Positions 52,611 through 60,694 of a stretch of 64,000 nucleotides of DNA are shown here, piece by piece. This DNA is from Streptomyces sp. 7-21 (GTDB lineage: Bacteria > Actinomycetota > Actinomycetes > Streptomycetales > Streptomycetaceae). The DNA is taken from the NCBI RefSeq assembly GCF_016741785.1, contig NZ_JAERRL010000006.1:62001-126000 (forward strand), given 5' to 3'. The notes beneath the pieces are model-generated. The model was not told where the DNA came from, did not search any database, and was given only the letters and a program-made list of their open reading frames with translations. How positions within the stretch are numbered: position 1 is the first letter of the stretch; every line of letters begins with the position of its first letter. The position numbers and the translations under genes are program-made.

Positions 52611-53663
52611 ATGCGCTGGAACAACCTCAGCGACGACGCTCCCGGAGCGGCGCCCGCGCTCTTCGGCACCTCGGTCGTGACCCGGACCTTCGACACGCCC
52701 GAGTTCCGCGGGGTGACCTTCCACGAGGTGCGGGCGCGCTCGGTCATCAACCGGGTGCCCGGCGCCTCCCGGATGCCGTTCACCTACACGGTCAACCCCT
52801 ACCGGGGCTGCACCCACGCCTGCGTCTACTGCTTCGCGCGGAACACGCACCGCTACCTGGACCTGGACACCGGCGCCGGCTTCGACACCCAGATCGTGGT
52901 GAAGGTCAACGCGCCGCAGCTGCTGCGCAAGGAGCTGGCGGCCCGCCGCTGGACCGGCGAGCACATCGCCATGGGCACCAACGTCGACTGCTATCAGCGG
53001 GCGGAGGGACGGTACCGGCTGATGCCGGGGATCATCGAGGCGCTGCGCGACCACGCCAACCCGTTCTCGGTCCTCACCAAGGGCACGCTGATCCTGCGCG
53101 ACCTGCCGCTGCTGCGGCAGGCGGCTGACGTCACCGACGTCGGCGTGGCGGTCTCGGTCGGCTTCACCGACGAGGCGATGTGGCGCGCGATCGAGCCGGG
53201 CACGCCCGCGCCCGCACGGCGGCTGGACGTGGTGCGGCAGATGCGCGCGGCGGGCATCCCGTGCAACGTGCTGATGGCCCCCGTGCTGCCGTACCTGACC
53301 GACTCCCCCGCCCAGCTGCGGCAGACAGTGCGGGCCATCGCGGCGGCGGGCGCCACGTCCGTGACGCCGCTGACGCTGCACCTGCGGCCGGGCGCCCGCG
53401 AGTGGTTCTGGCGGTGGCTGGCGGCCAACCGCTCCGACCTGGTGCGGCGCTACGAGGTGATGTACGCCGACGGTGCCTACGCGCCGCGCTGGTACCAGCG
53501 GCGGATCACCCGGCAGGTGCACGAGCTCGCCGCCGAGTACGGCATGGGGCCCGCGCGCGGCGGCGGGCACCGCTCGCCCGCCCCGGCGGAGCCTGAAGAC
53601 CCTGAAGACGGGGAGGAGCCGCCGGCCCGGCCGTCCCCGGCCCAGCAGCTGACCCTGCTGTGA
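52611..53663 (+). CDS. Rv2578c-family radical SAM protein
   Basis: 350 aa. The [4Fe-4S] motif YRGCTHACVYCFARNTHRYL gives Cys67, Cys71 and Cys74. The opening FRGVTFHEVRARSVINRVPG, RMPFTYTVNPYRGC and the later AMGTNVDCYQRAEGRYRLMP, GIIEALRDHANPFSVLTKGT are the hallmark of the actinobacterial family related to spore photoproduct lyase (SplB-like). It may repair DNA or modify another macromolecule; the SOS-like promoter supports a DNA link (inference). The last ~35 residues are acidic and proline-rich. Confidence 0.9.
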   Translation: MRWNNLSDDAPGAAPALFGTSVVTRTFDTPEFRGVTFHEVRARSVINRVPGASRMPFTYTVNPYRGCTHACVYCFARNTHRYLDLDTGAGFDTQIVVKVNAPQLLRKELAARRWTGEHIAMGTNVDCYQRAEGRYRLMPGIIEALRDHANPFSVLTKGTLILRDLPLLRQAADVTDVGVAVSVGFTDEAMWRAIEPGTPAPARRLDVVRQMRAAGIPCNVLMAPVLPYLTDSPAQLRQTVRAIAAAGATSVTPLTLHLRPGAREWFWRWLAANRSDLVRRYEVMYADGAYAPRWYQRRITRQVHELAAEYGMGPARGGGHRSPAPAEPEDPEDGEEPPARPSPAQQLTLL

Positions 53664-53732
53664 GGCCCCGGCGGCAGCGGCACGCCCGCCGCGCCGCGCG
53701 GCACCAGGCCGCGGGCACGGCGGGCGCTCAGC

Positions 53733-53752
53733 AGCCGGCGCGGGCGCCGGCT
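53733..53752. terminator. Convergent terminator hairpin
   Basis: AGCCGGCGC (53733-53741) and GCGCCGGCT (53744-53752) are exact complements around GG; opening the innermost pair gives an 8-bp stem with the loop CGGG. It lies between the convergent radical SAM and GH-A stops. No T-tract. Confidence 0.5.
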
Positions 53753-53760
53753 TCGCCGGG

Positions 53761-56322
53761 CTAGCCGATGACCGGGGCGAGTTCGATGTAGTCCAGGTCC
53801 GGGCCGAAGTCCTCGGCGTTGGACAGCCGCACGGTGTGCGTGCCCGCGTCAAGCTCGACCGGGACGGCGACGGACCAGAAGCTGTCCCAGCTGAAGGTGT
53901 TGCGGAACATCACGCGCTCGGTCTGCCCCGCCACCTCGATGTCGAGGGCGCGGGAGATGACGTCGGTGTTGTAGTCGTGCCCGTTGTTGGCGCGGTCGTC
54001 GTTGGCGTAGTGCAGGATCAGCAGGTGCGTGCCGGACGCGGCGGTCTCGACGGTGAACTCGGCGGTGTTGCCGGGCCCGCCCCCGAGGTACCCCAGGGCG
54101 CTGCCGCCGGAGGCGTGCGGGTTCTCCTGCACCACGGTGTCGCCCGTAAGCACTGCCTCGGTGTCCTGGTAGGCGGTGATGCCGCCGGTGTCGCCCGCGC
54201 CGGCCACCTCCAGGGCGCGCAGCGCGGTCTGGCCGGCGGAGGCCACGGTGACCCGGTTGTTGCCCTCGGCCAGCAGCAGGCGCACCTCCTCACCGGGCTC
54301 GGCGGTGACGGTGGCGCCGTTGACCTCCAGCGTCAGGCCGTCGCCGGTGCCCTGCGGGGTGACGGTGTAGTAGCCGTGGCGCGGGGCGTACACGTCGAAG
54401 ACCGCGCCGTCCTGGGCGTCCGCCAGCACCAGGGAGCCGGTGCCGGTGCCCGCGGAGCTGGAGTAGTCGTAGCCGGGGTCGCCGGTGGTGTCCGCGAGCG
54501 TCGCCTCGTAGGCGGCGGCGGGCTCGGTGGCGGCGGTGAGGTCGATCTTGTCGAGGGTGGCCTCCCCGGTGCCGCGGGCGAGGGTCAGGGTGTGGCTCCC
54601 GGCGGTCAGCTCGATCCGCACCGTGGTCGTGGCGCGGTAGGTCCAGTTGAGGGTGGAGGCGTAGGTGACGGTGGCCGCCTCGGCGCCGTCGACCAGCAGC
54701 CGCTGGGTGGCCGGCGAGCCGGTCTGGTTGCCGTAGTAGACCTCCAGGTCGTAGGCGCCGGTCTCGGGCACCTCGACCGTGAACGCGACCTGGCTGTTCT
54801 CCTGGTTGAGGGAGCCGACGTCCCGGGTGCCGGAGGCGGCGTAGCCGTTGGCGTTCTCCACGGTGCCGTGCGTGAAGATCTCGCCGCCGGTCACCTCGGC
54901 GTCCTCGGCCTCATAGGAGGCCGTCCACGGCACCTCGGGCTGGTCGGGGGTGCCCTCGCCGGCCGGGGTCAGCACGATGCGGTAGGCCGACATGCGGTCC
55001 ATGCCGGTCAGCGGCACGGTCACGGTGCCGTCAGCGGAGACCTCGGCGAGGGTGCGGGAGAGCACCTGGGGCGCGGGGTGCGGGCCGTCGTAGCCGGACC
55101 AGGTGGCCTCGGCGACGCTCACGCTGACCGTCTGGCCGAAGACGCCGGGGTCGACGTTCTCGAAGACGACCTCGGCGTCGCCGTCCGCGCCGCCGACGAT
55201 CGCCTGCGACTGGCGCCTGTCGGTGTCGAGGGAGGCCAGGCCCTGGAGGGTGTCGATGGTGTTCGGCTGGGGCGGCGTGACCTGGACGGTCTGGCCGCTC
55301 AGCGCGGCGTACCAGCGGAAGAACCACCAGCCGCCGTTGGGCACCGAGGTGCGCACGACGTTGCCGCTCAGGTTGCCCGCGGCGTCCCAGTACGCCTGGT
55401 CGGCGTAGACCTTGTTGCGCTCGAACATGCTGACCCACTGCACGAGCTGGCCGGGCACCGACAGGTCGCGGCGGTTGGCGTACTCGTTGACGTTCACGGG
55501 CAGCGGCCCGAAGCCCAGCTCCTCCTCCAGAGCGCGGTAGTGGTCGTAGTTGCTCTGGAACTGCGCCAGCGACGAGGACGACAGCTCATGCCAGGTCGTC
55601 ACGTCCGGCATGCAGTCGTGCTCCAGCGCGAAGGAGTAGAAGTCGGGCAGGAAACGGCGGTCGTAGGCCGACTCGTTCGGGCCCGCGATGCGGATGTCGG
55701 GGTCGATGGCGCGGATGCGGTCGTAGACCGTCTCCCAGTCCGCGAGGAACCGGTCACGGTTGCGGGCGTACTCGGCCTCGTCCCCGGTGTTCAGGCCGTA
55801 CCAGATGAAGTCCGGCTCGTTGAACGGCACCAGCACGAAGCGGTCGCTGTGCTCGTGCGCCGCGACGTCGCGGACGATGGCGTCGACCTTGCCGAGGTAG
55901 TCCTCCAGGCCGAGGTCCTCGTACGGCCACTGCTGGTAGACGTCCTGCATCATCACGTAGACGTCGCCGCCGCCGTTGCGGAAGAACGACTCGGAGACCG
56001 TCAGCGCGTCGCCGTTGGGGTGCTGCAGGCCCCCCTCGGGCTTCTGCGAGATGGTGGTCAGGTGCAGCGGCTCCAGCGCGGCGTCGCCGGGCACGCCGTC
56101 GTCGCTGAGCCCGTACAGCGCGCCGTTGGCGCCGTGCAGCACCTCACCCTCGGGCTGGGCGAGATCGATGGTGATCCGCTGGGCGGCGGCCGGTCCGCCG
56201 TCCGCCGCGGCGGCGCCGGGGCCCGCGCCCGTCAGTGCCGTCGCTCCGGCGAGCGCGGCTGCCGCTGCTGTGGCCATCAGGCTCCTCTTCCGTTTTCTCC
56301 CTGTCGTGCCGTAACGCGTCAT
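53761..56322 (-). CDS. Secreted clan GH-A glycosidase with C-terminal CBM35/CBM6-like modules
   Basis: 853 aa. Signal peptide at ~1-40 (KRKRSLMATAAAAALAGATA). The barrel (~45-370) has the acid/base motif VLVPFNEPDFIWYGLNTG (Glu169) and the nucleophile LPVNVNEYANRRDL (Glu280), consistent with a GH39-like or related GH-A retaining glycosidase. A beta-sandwich follows to ~450. Two jelly-roll carbohydrate modules come next: ASYEAEDAEVTGGEIF ... YEVYYGN-type strands to ~590, and a C-terminal one (TAYQDTEAVLTGDTVVQENP ... FGPDLDYIELAPV). The exact family and sugar are not certain. It is the last gene of the LacI-regulated operon, 16 nt after the permease. Confidence 0.82.
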   Translation of the reverse strand: MTRYGTTGRKRKRSLMATAAAAALAGATALTGAGPGAAAADGGPAAAQRITIDLAQPEGEVLHGANGALYGLSDDGVPGDAALEPLHLTTISQKPEGGLQHPNGDALTVSESFFRNGGGDVYVMMQDVYQQWPYEDLGLEDYLGKVDAIVRDVAAHEHSDRFVLVPFNEPDFIWYGLNTGDEAEYARNRDRFLADWETVYDRIRAIDPDIRIAGPNESAYDRRFLPDFYSFALEHDCMPDVTTWHELSSSSLAQFQSNYDHYRALEEELGFGPLPVNVNEYANRRDLSVPGQLVQWVSMFERNKVYADQAYWDAAGNLSGNVVRTSVPNGGWWFFRWYAALSGQTVQVTPPQPNTIDTLQGLASLDTDRRQSQAIVGGADGDAEVVFENVDPGVFGQTVSVSVAEATWSGYDGPHPAPQVLSRTLAEVSADGTVTVPLTGMDRMSAYRIVLTPAGEGTPDQPEVPWTASYEAEDAEVTGGEIFTHGTVENANGYAASGTRDVGSLNQENSQVAFTVEVPETGAYDLEVYYGNQTGSPATQRLLVDGAEAATVTYASTLNWTYRATTTVRIELTAGSHTLTLARGTGEATLDKIDLTAATEPAAAYEATLADTTGDPGYDYSSSAGTGTGSLVLADAQDGAVFDVYAPRHGYYTVTPQGTGDGLTLEVNGATVTAEPGEEVRLLLAEGNNRVTVASAGQTALRALEVAGAGDTGGITAYQDTEAVLTGDTVVQENPHASGGSALGYLGGGPGNTAEFTVETAASGTHLLILHYANDDRANNGHDYNTDVISRALDIEVAGQTERVMFRNTFSWDSFWSVAVPVELDAGTHTVRLSNAEDFGPDLDYIELAPVIG

Positions 56323-56338
56323 GGGTGTCCCTTCCGGA

Positions 56339-57169
56339 TTACTTGACGGCTCCACTGGTGATTCCGGACACGATCTTTCGCTGGGCGACCAGGAAGACCG
56401 CGATCATGGGGAGGCTCATCAGCACCACGTAGGCGAAGATGAGGTGCCAGTTGTTGAGGTAGAGCTCGGCGCTGGCGACCTGGTAGAGGTTGATCGGCAG
56501 CGTGGCCGCGCCGCCGCCGCCGAGCACGAAGAACGCGTAGAAGATGTCGCCCCAGGCGTAGAGCATGACCATGATCGTCGCGGTGGCGATCACCGGCCGC
56601 AGCAGCGGCAGGATGATCCGCACGAAGACGGTCAGCGGCCGGGCCCCGTCCATCCGGGCGGCCTCCTCCAGCTCGTAGGGGATGGCGCGGATGAAACCCG
56701 TCATGAAGAAGATGGACGTGGACAGGTACATCGCCGTGTAGACGGCGATCATGCCGGGGCGGGTGCCGGCCAGGTCGAGCTGGCGGAGCAGCAGGACGAT
56801 GGTGATGATCGCCGGGGGCAGCAGCAGCCCGCTGAGGGACACCGCGTAGGCCGCGGCCACCAGGCGGCCCTTGCGGCGGGCGAACACCCAGGCCGCGGCG
56901 GCGCCGAGCAGCAGCACCAGCACCACGGACGGCACGATGACCAGCAGGCTGTTGACCAGGCCCCGCAGGATTTCGCCCTCCTGGTAGGCGTCGGCGTAGT
57001 TGCCGGCCGGCTGCCACTGGCGGGGCGGGTCCAGGTTGGGCCGCACCGCCTCGCCCTGCGGCTTGGCGGAGGTGGCGAGGACCAGCCACAGCGGGACGCC
57101 GATCACCACGGCGGCGAGGAGGATGACGACCGCGGGCCGCAGCCAGCGCCAGGCGGAACGCGTGGTCAC
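56339..57169 (-). CDS. Carbohydrate ABC transporter permease, MalG/UgpE type
   Basis: 276 aa. N-terminal helix RPAVVILLAAVVIGVPLWLV, then ATSAKPQGEAV and the typical QPAGNYADAYQEGEI section. The EAA loop reads LEEAARMDGARPLTVFVRII, followed by LPLLRPVIATATI. The GTG at 57169 overlaps the partner permease stop (GTGA). Imports sugar with the lipoprotein at 58221-59546; no ATPase gene is local. Confidence 0.9.
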   Translation of the reverse strand: MTTRSAWRWLRPAVVILLAAVVIGVPLWLVLATSAKPQGEAVRPNLDPPRQWQPAGNYADAYQEGEILRGLVNSLLVIVPSVVLVLLLGAAAAWVFARRKGRLVAAAYAVSLSGLLLPPAIITIVLLLRQLDLAGTRPGMIAVYTAMYLSTSIFFMTGFIRAIPYELEEAARMDGARPLTVFVRIILPLLRPVIATATIMVMLYAWGDIFYAFFVLGGGGAATLPINLYQVASAELYLNNWHLIFAYVVLMSLPMIAVFLVAQRKIVSGITSGAVK

Positions 57170-58080
57170 AGGAACCGCTCCCTCCGCCGCAGCCCGCTGA
57201 TAAGGGGTATGGCCATGACAACCACAACCAGGAAGAGAACCAGGCTCATCGCGGACGCCTGGGCGTACAGGCCCTGGCCGAAGACGCGGAACATGTAGAT
57301 GTTCATGACCTCGGTGGACGACGCGGGCCCGCCGCCCGTGGTGGCCTGGACGATGTCGAAGGTGTTCATCGACCCCAGCAGCGAGGTCGTGACGTTGAAC
57401 GTGACGGCCGGCGCCAGCAGCGGGAAGCGGACCGACCAGAACATCCGCCACGGCCCGGCGCCGTCGGCGCGCGCGGCCTCGGTGACCTCGCCGGGTATGC
57501 CCTTCAGGCCCGCCAGGTAGATGAGCATGGCCAGGCCCATCCACTTCCAGCCGTGCACGACGGCGACCACCACCAGCGTCCACGTCGTCGAGCCGAGCCA
57601 GGGGATCGTCACCTCGCCGCCGGTCAGCGACGACAGCGTGGCGTTGACGGCGCCGTCGGTCTCCAGCAGGGCGCGGAAGACGTAGCCGACGGCCAGGGCA
57701 GAGATGAGCACCGGCAGGAAGAACAGCACGCGGAAGAAGCGGTTGAAGCGGGTGTCCCGCTCCAGCAGCAGCGCGAGCAGCAGTCCGAACAGGTTCTGGA
57801 AGAAGGCGGCGAGCAGCGCGTACACCAGCGTGGTGCGCAGCGCGCGCCACAGGGTGCCGTCCTCGAGGATCTGGCGGAAGGTGTCCAGGCCCGCGAACGA
57901 GATGTCGGTGTGGTACCCCGACCAGTCGGTGAACGGGTAGACGAAGTTGAGGAGGTTCGGCAGCAGGAAGAAACCGCCGAAGACGACGAGGGCGGGCAGC
58001 GCGAACCACCAGGGGTGGTGCACGGCGGCGCGCGGGACGCGCCCGGGCGCGCGGGGGCGGGTAGTGGCTGGCTGCGCCAC
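57166..58080 (-). CDS. Carbohydrate ABC transporter permease, MalF/UgpA type
   Basis: 304 aa from GTG 58080, with AAGGAGAG upstream. Six helices, first WWFALPALVVFGGFFLLPNL. YPFTDWSGYHTDISFAGLDT is the usual periplasmic motif, and the EAA loop reads VTEAARADGAGPWRMFWSVR. Between it and the binding-protein gene lies a 140-nt gap containing periodic repeats, longer than other gaps in the operon. Confidence 0.9.
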   Translation of the reverse strand: MAQPATTRPRAPGRVPRAAVHHPWWFALPALVVFGGFFLLPNLLNFVYPFTDWSGYHTDISFAGLDTFRQILEDGTLWRALRTTLVYALLAAFFQNLFGLLLALLLERDTRFNRFFRVLFFLPVLISALAVGYVFRALLETDGAVNATLSSLTGGEVTIPWLGSTTWTLVVVAVVHGWKWMGLAMLIYLAGLKGIPGEVTEAARADGAGPWRMFWSVRFPLLAPAVTFNVTTSLLGSMNTFDIVQATTGGGPASSTEVMNIYMFRVFGQGLYAQASAMSLVLFLVVVVMAIPLISGLRRRERFL

Positions 58081-58096
58081 GGCGGGGCTCTCCTTC

Positions 58097-58165
58097 TCGC
58101 TGGTCCTTTTCGCTGGCCGGCTCGCTGTGCTTCCTCGCTGCGTGTCCTGCTGTGTGCTCTCGCTG
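58097..58165. repeat. TCGCTG repeats with 12-13-bp period
   Basis: TCGCTG (CAGCGA on the coding strand) starts at 58097, 58110, 58122, 58135 and 58160, with a degenerate copy near 58146 filling the gap. The period of ~12.5 bp is regular. The array fills the leader of the minus-strand permease gene, between it and the lipoprotein gene. Confidence 0.6.
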
Positions 58166-58220
58166 CCTTCACGGGGCTTCGCCGCTGCCGCGGCCGGGCC
58201 CGGACGGGGCGGCGGCCGGG

Positions 58221-59546
58221 CTAGAAGCCCTCGGCCGCCTGGGCTCTGGCGATGTCGTCGAACTGGTTCTCCACGAACTGGGCCACCTCGCGCGGCGACC
58301 GCTCGCCGTAGAGCATCTCGGCGAGCGCGATGTGGAGTTCCGGCGCGACGATGGCCTTGGCCTGGAACACCCCGTGCGCGCCGGGCAGCGCCCGCAGCTG
58401 GGCGGCGGCCGTCTCAGGCATGCCCTCGGGGCTGGGCACGTCGGGCCGCACCGAGGGAATGCTGCGGGCCTCGATGTAGTCCCGGTAGCCGGGGCCGAGC
58501 CAGTACGCGAGGAACTGCCGTGCGGCGGTCTCCCGCTCGCCGTCACCGGTGGCGAACGCCACCACGCCGTTGGTCTGGTCCGGCGAGTACAGGCCGCGCG
58601 CGTCGGAGTTGGCGACGGGGAACCAGCCGATGCGCTCGTCGATCTCCTCGGTGCTGTGCTGGGCCTGGAGCTGCGTCTGGAGGGACGTGACGTTCAGCGC
58701 CATGGCCGCGCTGCCCTCCCACAGCGCCTCGGCCTGGCCGGTGAACGTGCCGGTCCGGTAGCTGTCCTGCGCCAGGCCCGCGCCGAGCAGCTCCTCGTTG
58801 TACTTCTCGATGGCCCGCACCACGGCCGGGTCGGTCCACGACTCCTCGTTGCGGTTGAGCCGCTCCCACCAGGAGTCGGGCAGGTCGGTGAGCTGGACCT
58901 GCACCTGCCACTGCAACGGCCACTGGTCACCGCCCACCTCGTAGAAGGCGGAGGCGCCGGTCCGCTCCTGGACGGTGTGGCCCAGGCGCAGCAGCTCGTC
59001 GTAGCTGCGGGGGAAGTCGGCTTCGGTCAGGCCCGCTTCGGCGAAGACCTGCTTGTTGTAGTAGACGCCCAGCATCGCGGGACTGGTGACGATCGCCGCG
59101 TAGCGGGTGCCGTCGATGACGCCGAGGGAGCTCTCCACCGGGCCGAGGTCGTCCACCCACAGCTCGTCATCGAGCGGCAGCAGGTTCCGCTGCGGCTGGA
59201 TGAACGGCAGCGTGCTGATGCTGGGCTGCCAGAACATCAGGTCGGGCCGCTCACCGGAGGCGAGGCGGGTGGGCACGTTCTGCTCGTACAGGTCGGGGAT
59301 GGCCTCGGTGTGGATCTGTGCGCCGGTCTCCGCCTCGAACGCCTCGATGACCGGGTCGGCGGCGGTCGCGGTGTTCTGGGCCGTCCAGAACGTCAGCTCG
59401 ACACCGTCCAGCGGGGCCGTCGGGTCGATGTCCTGGCCGTTCACGCCGCTGTGGGTGGCGGGCCCGGCGGTGTCGTCGCTGCACGCGCTGAGCGGCAGCG
59501 TAAGGGCCGCGCCTATCAGTGCGAGTGCGGTCGCCGTTCTCCTCAT
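58221..59546 (-). CDS. Sugar-binding lipoprotein of ABC transporter
   Basis: 441 aa. Signal with lipobox LPLSAC (Cys ~22). The mature chain has the family-1 binding fold: LTFWTAQNTATAADPVIEAF, TRLASGERPDLMFWQPSIST, AIVTSPAMLGVYYNKQVFAE, AGLTEADFPRSYDELLRLG and AAMALNVTSLQTQ. It captures an oligo- or monosaccharide for the two permeases downstream. ATG 59546 follows CGGAGGTCCGG. It is 27 nt after the LacI gene stop, so both are co-transcribed. Confidence 0.9.
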   Translation of the reverse strand: MRRTATALALIGAALTLPLSACSDDTAGPATHSGVNGQDIDPTAPLDGVELTFWTAQNTATAADPVIEAFEAETGAQIHTEAIPDLYEQNVPTRLASGERPDLMFWQPSISTLPFIQPQRNLLPLDDELWVDDLGPVESSLGVIDGTRYAAIVTSPAMLGVYYNKQVFAEAGLTEADFPRSYDELLRLGHTVQERTGASAFYEVGGDQWPLQWQVQVQLTDLPDSWWERLNRNEESWTDPAVVRAIEKYNEELLGAGLAQDSYRTGTFTGQAEALWEGSAAMALNVTSLQTQLQAQHSTEEIDERIGWFPVANSDARGLYSPDQTNGVVAFATGDGERETAARQFLAYWLGPGYRDYIEARSIPSVRPDVPSPEGMPETAAAQLRALPGAHGVFQAKAIVAPELHIALAEMLYGERSPREVAQFVENQFDDIARAQAAEGF

Positions 59547-59573
59547 CCGGACCTCCGTCGTACGTCGGGGGCG

Positions 59574-60620
59574 TCAGCGGGGCGCCGGGCCGGTGGACTC
59601 GCGGACGACGAGCCGCGGTACGGCCACGGGGTGGGGGCCGACGGGCTCGCCCTGCTCGACGAGGCCGTGCAGCAGCGAGAAGCAGGCCCGCCCCAGCCCG
59701 GTGAAGTCGAGGCGGACGGTGGTCAGCGCGGGCGTGAGGAACGCCGAGGCGGGCGCGTCGTCGAACCCGGCGACACTCACGTCGCCCGGTACGTCGCGCC
59801 CCGCCTCCCGCAGCGCGCGCAGCACGCCGAGCGCCAGCGCGTCGTTCCCGCACAGCACGGCGGTGACCTCCGGGTCGCGGGCCAGCTCACGCCCGGCCGC
59901 ATAACCGTCGGCCGGTTCCCAGCCGCCGGCCACCGGCTCGGGCACCGGGGCGCCCGCCTCCCGCAGCGCTTCGCGCCAGCCCGCGGCGCGCTGGCTGCCG
60001 CCGCTGGTGCGGGTGGAGGAGGGAATCGCCAGGTAGTGCACGGTGCGGTGGCCCAGCGCGAGCAGGTGCCGGGTGGCCTCCCGCGCCGCCTGCCGGTCGT
60101 CGGTCCACACCCACGGGCTGCCCTGCGGCGGCGGCTCCCCCGGGGTCTCCACGGCGGCCACCACCGGCAGTCCCTCAGGCAGCATGCCGAGCGCCCGCAC
60201 GCCGGGGCGGTCGTAGGCGATGACGATCAGGCCGCCGCCGGTGTCGGCCGCCCGCTCCAGTGCCCCGCGCACCTCGGCCTCCTCGTCGGTCTCGACGACG
60301 GTGATGCCGACGGCGAACGCGGCGGCGCGCGCGGCCTCCTCGATGCCCTTCAGGGCGGCGGCGTAACCGTAGTGGGTGGTGTTGGACGTCAGGACGGTCA
60401 CGCTGCGCGACCTGCCGCTGGCCAGCGCGTGCGCGGTGGCGCTGCGCCGGAAGCCCAGCTCGGCGATGGCCGCCTCCACCCGGGCGCGGGTGGCGGGGCG
60501 GACGCTCGGGTGTCCGTTGATGACCCGGGAGACCGTCTGGTGCGAGACGCCCGCCGCGGTGGCGACGTCGCGGATGCTCGCCGGGCGCCGGGCGCCCCTT
60601 GTGTGACCGGTCACAGGCAT
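59574..60620 (-). CDS. LacI-family transcriptional regulator
   Basis: 348 aa. HTH and hinge: ASIRDVATAAGVSHQTVSRV, INGHPSVRPATRARVEAAIA, ELGFRRSATAHALASGRSRS. The periplasmic-binding-like effector domain follows (GGLIVIAYDRPGVRALG; TAVLCGNDALALGVLRALRE; VAGFDDAPASAFLTPALTTV). One of two identical operators falls inside its own codons 3-6, so it almost surely represses itself and the divergent GH36 gene. There is no Shine-Dalgarno upstream of the ATG (the bases are TCCTCCCC), so its mRNA may be leaderless. Confidence 0.93.
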   Translation of the reverse strand: MPVTGHTRGARRPASIRDVATAAGVSHQTVSRVINGHPSVRPATRARVEAAIAELGFRRSATAHALASGRSRSVTVLTSNTTHYGYAAALKGIEEAARAAAFAVGITVVETDEEAEVRGALERAADTGGGLIVIAYDRPGVRALGMLPEGLPVVAAVETPGEPPPQGSPWVWTDDRQAAREATRHLLALGHRTVHYLAIPSSTRTSGGSQRAAGWREALREAGAPVPEPVAGGWEPADGYAAGRELARDPEVTAVLCGNDALALGVLRALREAGRDVPGDVSVAGFDDAPASAFLTPALTTVRLDFTGLGRACFSLLHGLVEQGEPVGPHPVAVPRLVVRESTGPAPR

Positions 60621-60643
60621 GGGGAGGATTGTGACCGGTCACA
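60602..60643. promoter_or_regulatory. Twin LacI operators
   Basis: The perfect 14-bp palindrome TGTGACCGGTCACA occurs twice, at 60602-60615 and 60630-60643, 28 bp apart from start to start. The first overlaps the beginning of the lacI coding region, the second lies in the 74-nt divergent intergenic space. The central CG and dyad layout are typical for LacI-family sites. The spacing of nearly three helical turns allows two dimers on one face. Confidence 0.85.
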
Positions 60644-60694
60644 CTAGGGCGGTCAAGACACCGGACACGGCGGACCGAGAGCGAGGCGAGTGAC

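Noticed and set aside
60631..60693. A 20-codon reading from GTG 60631 after GGGGAGGATT, ending one base before the GH36 start, resembling a leader peptide.
   Set aside because: Its beginning is simply the operator palindrome, which forces similarity to the lacI N-terminus. Transcription from the divergent promoter would probably start too far downstream to include it.
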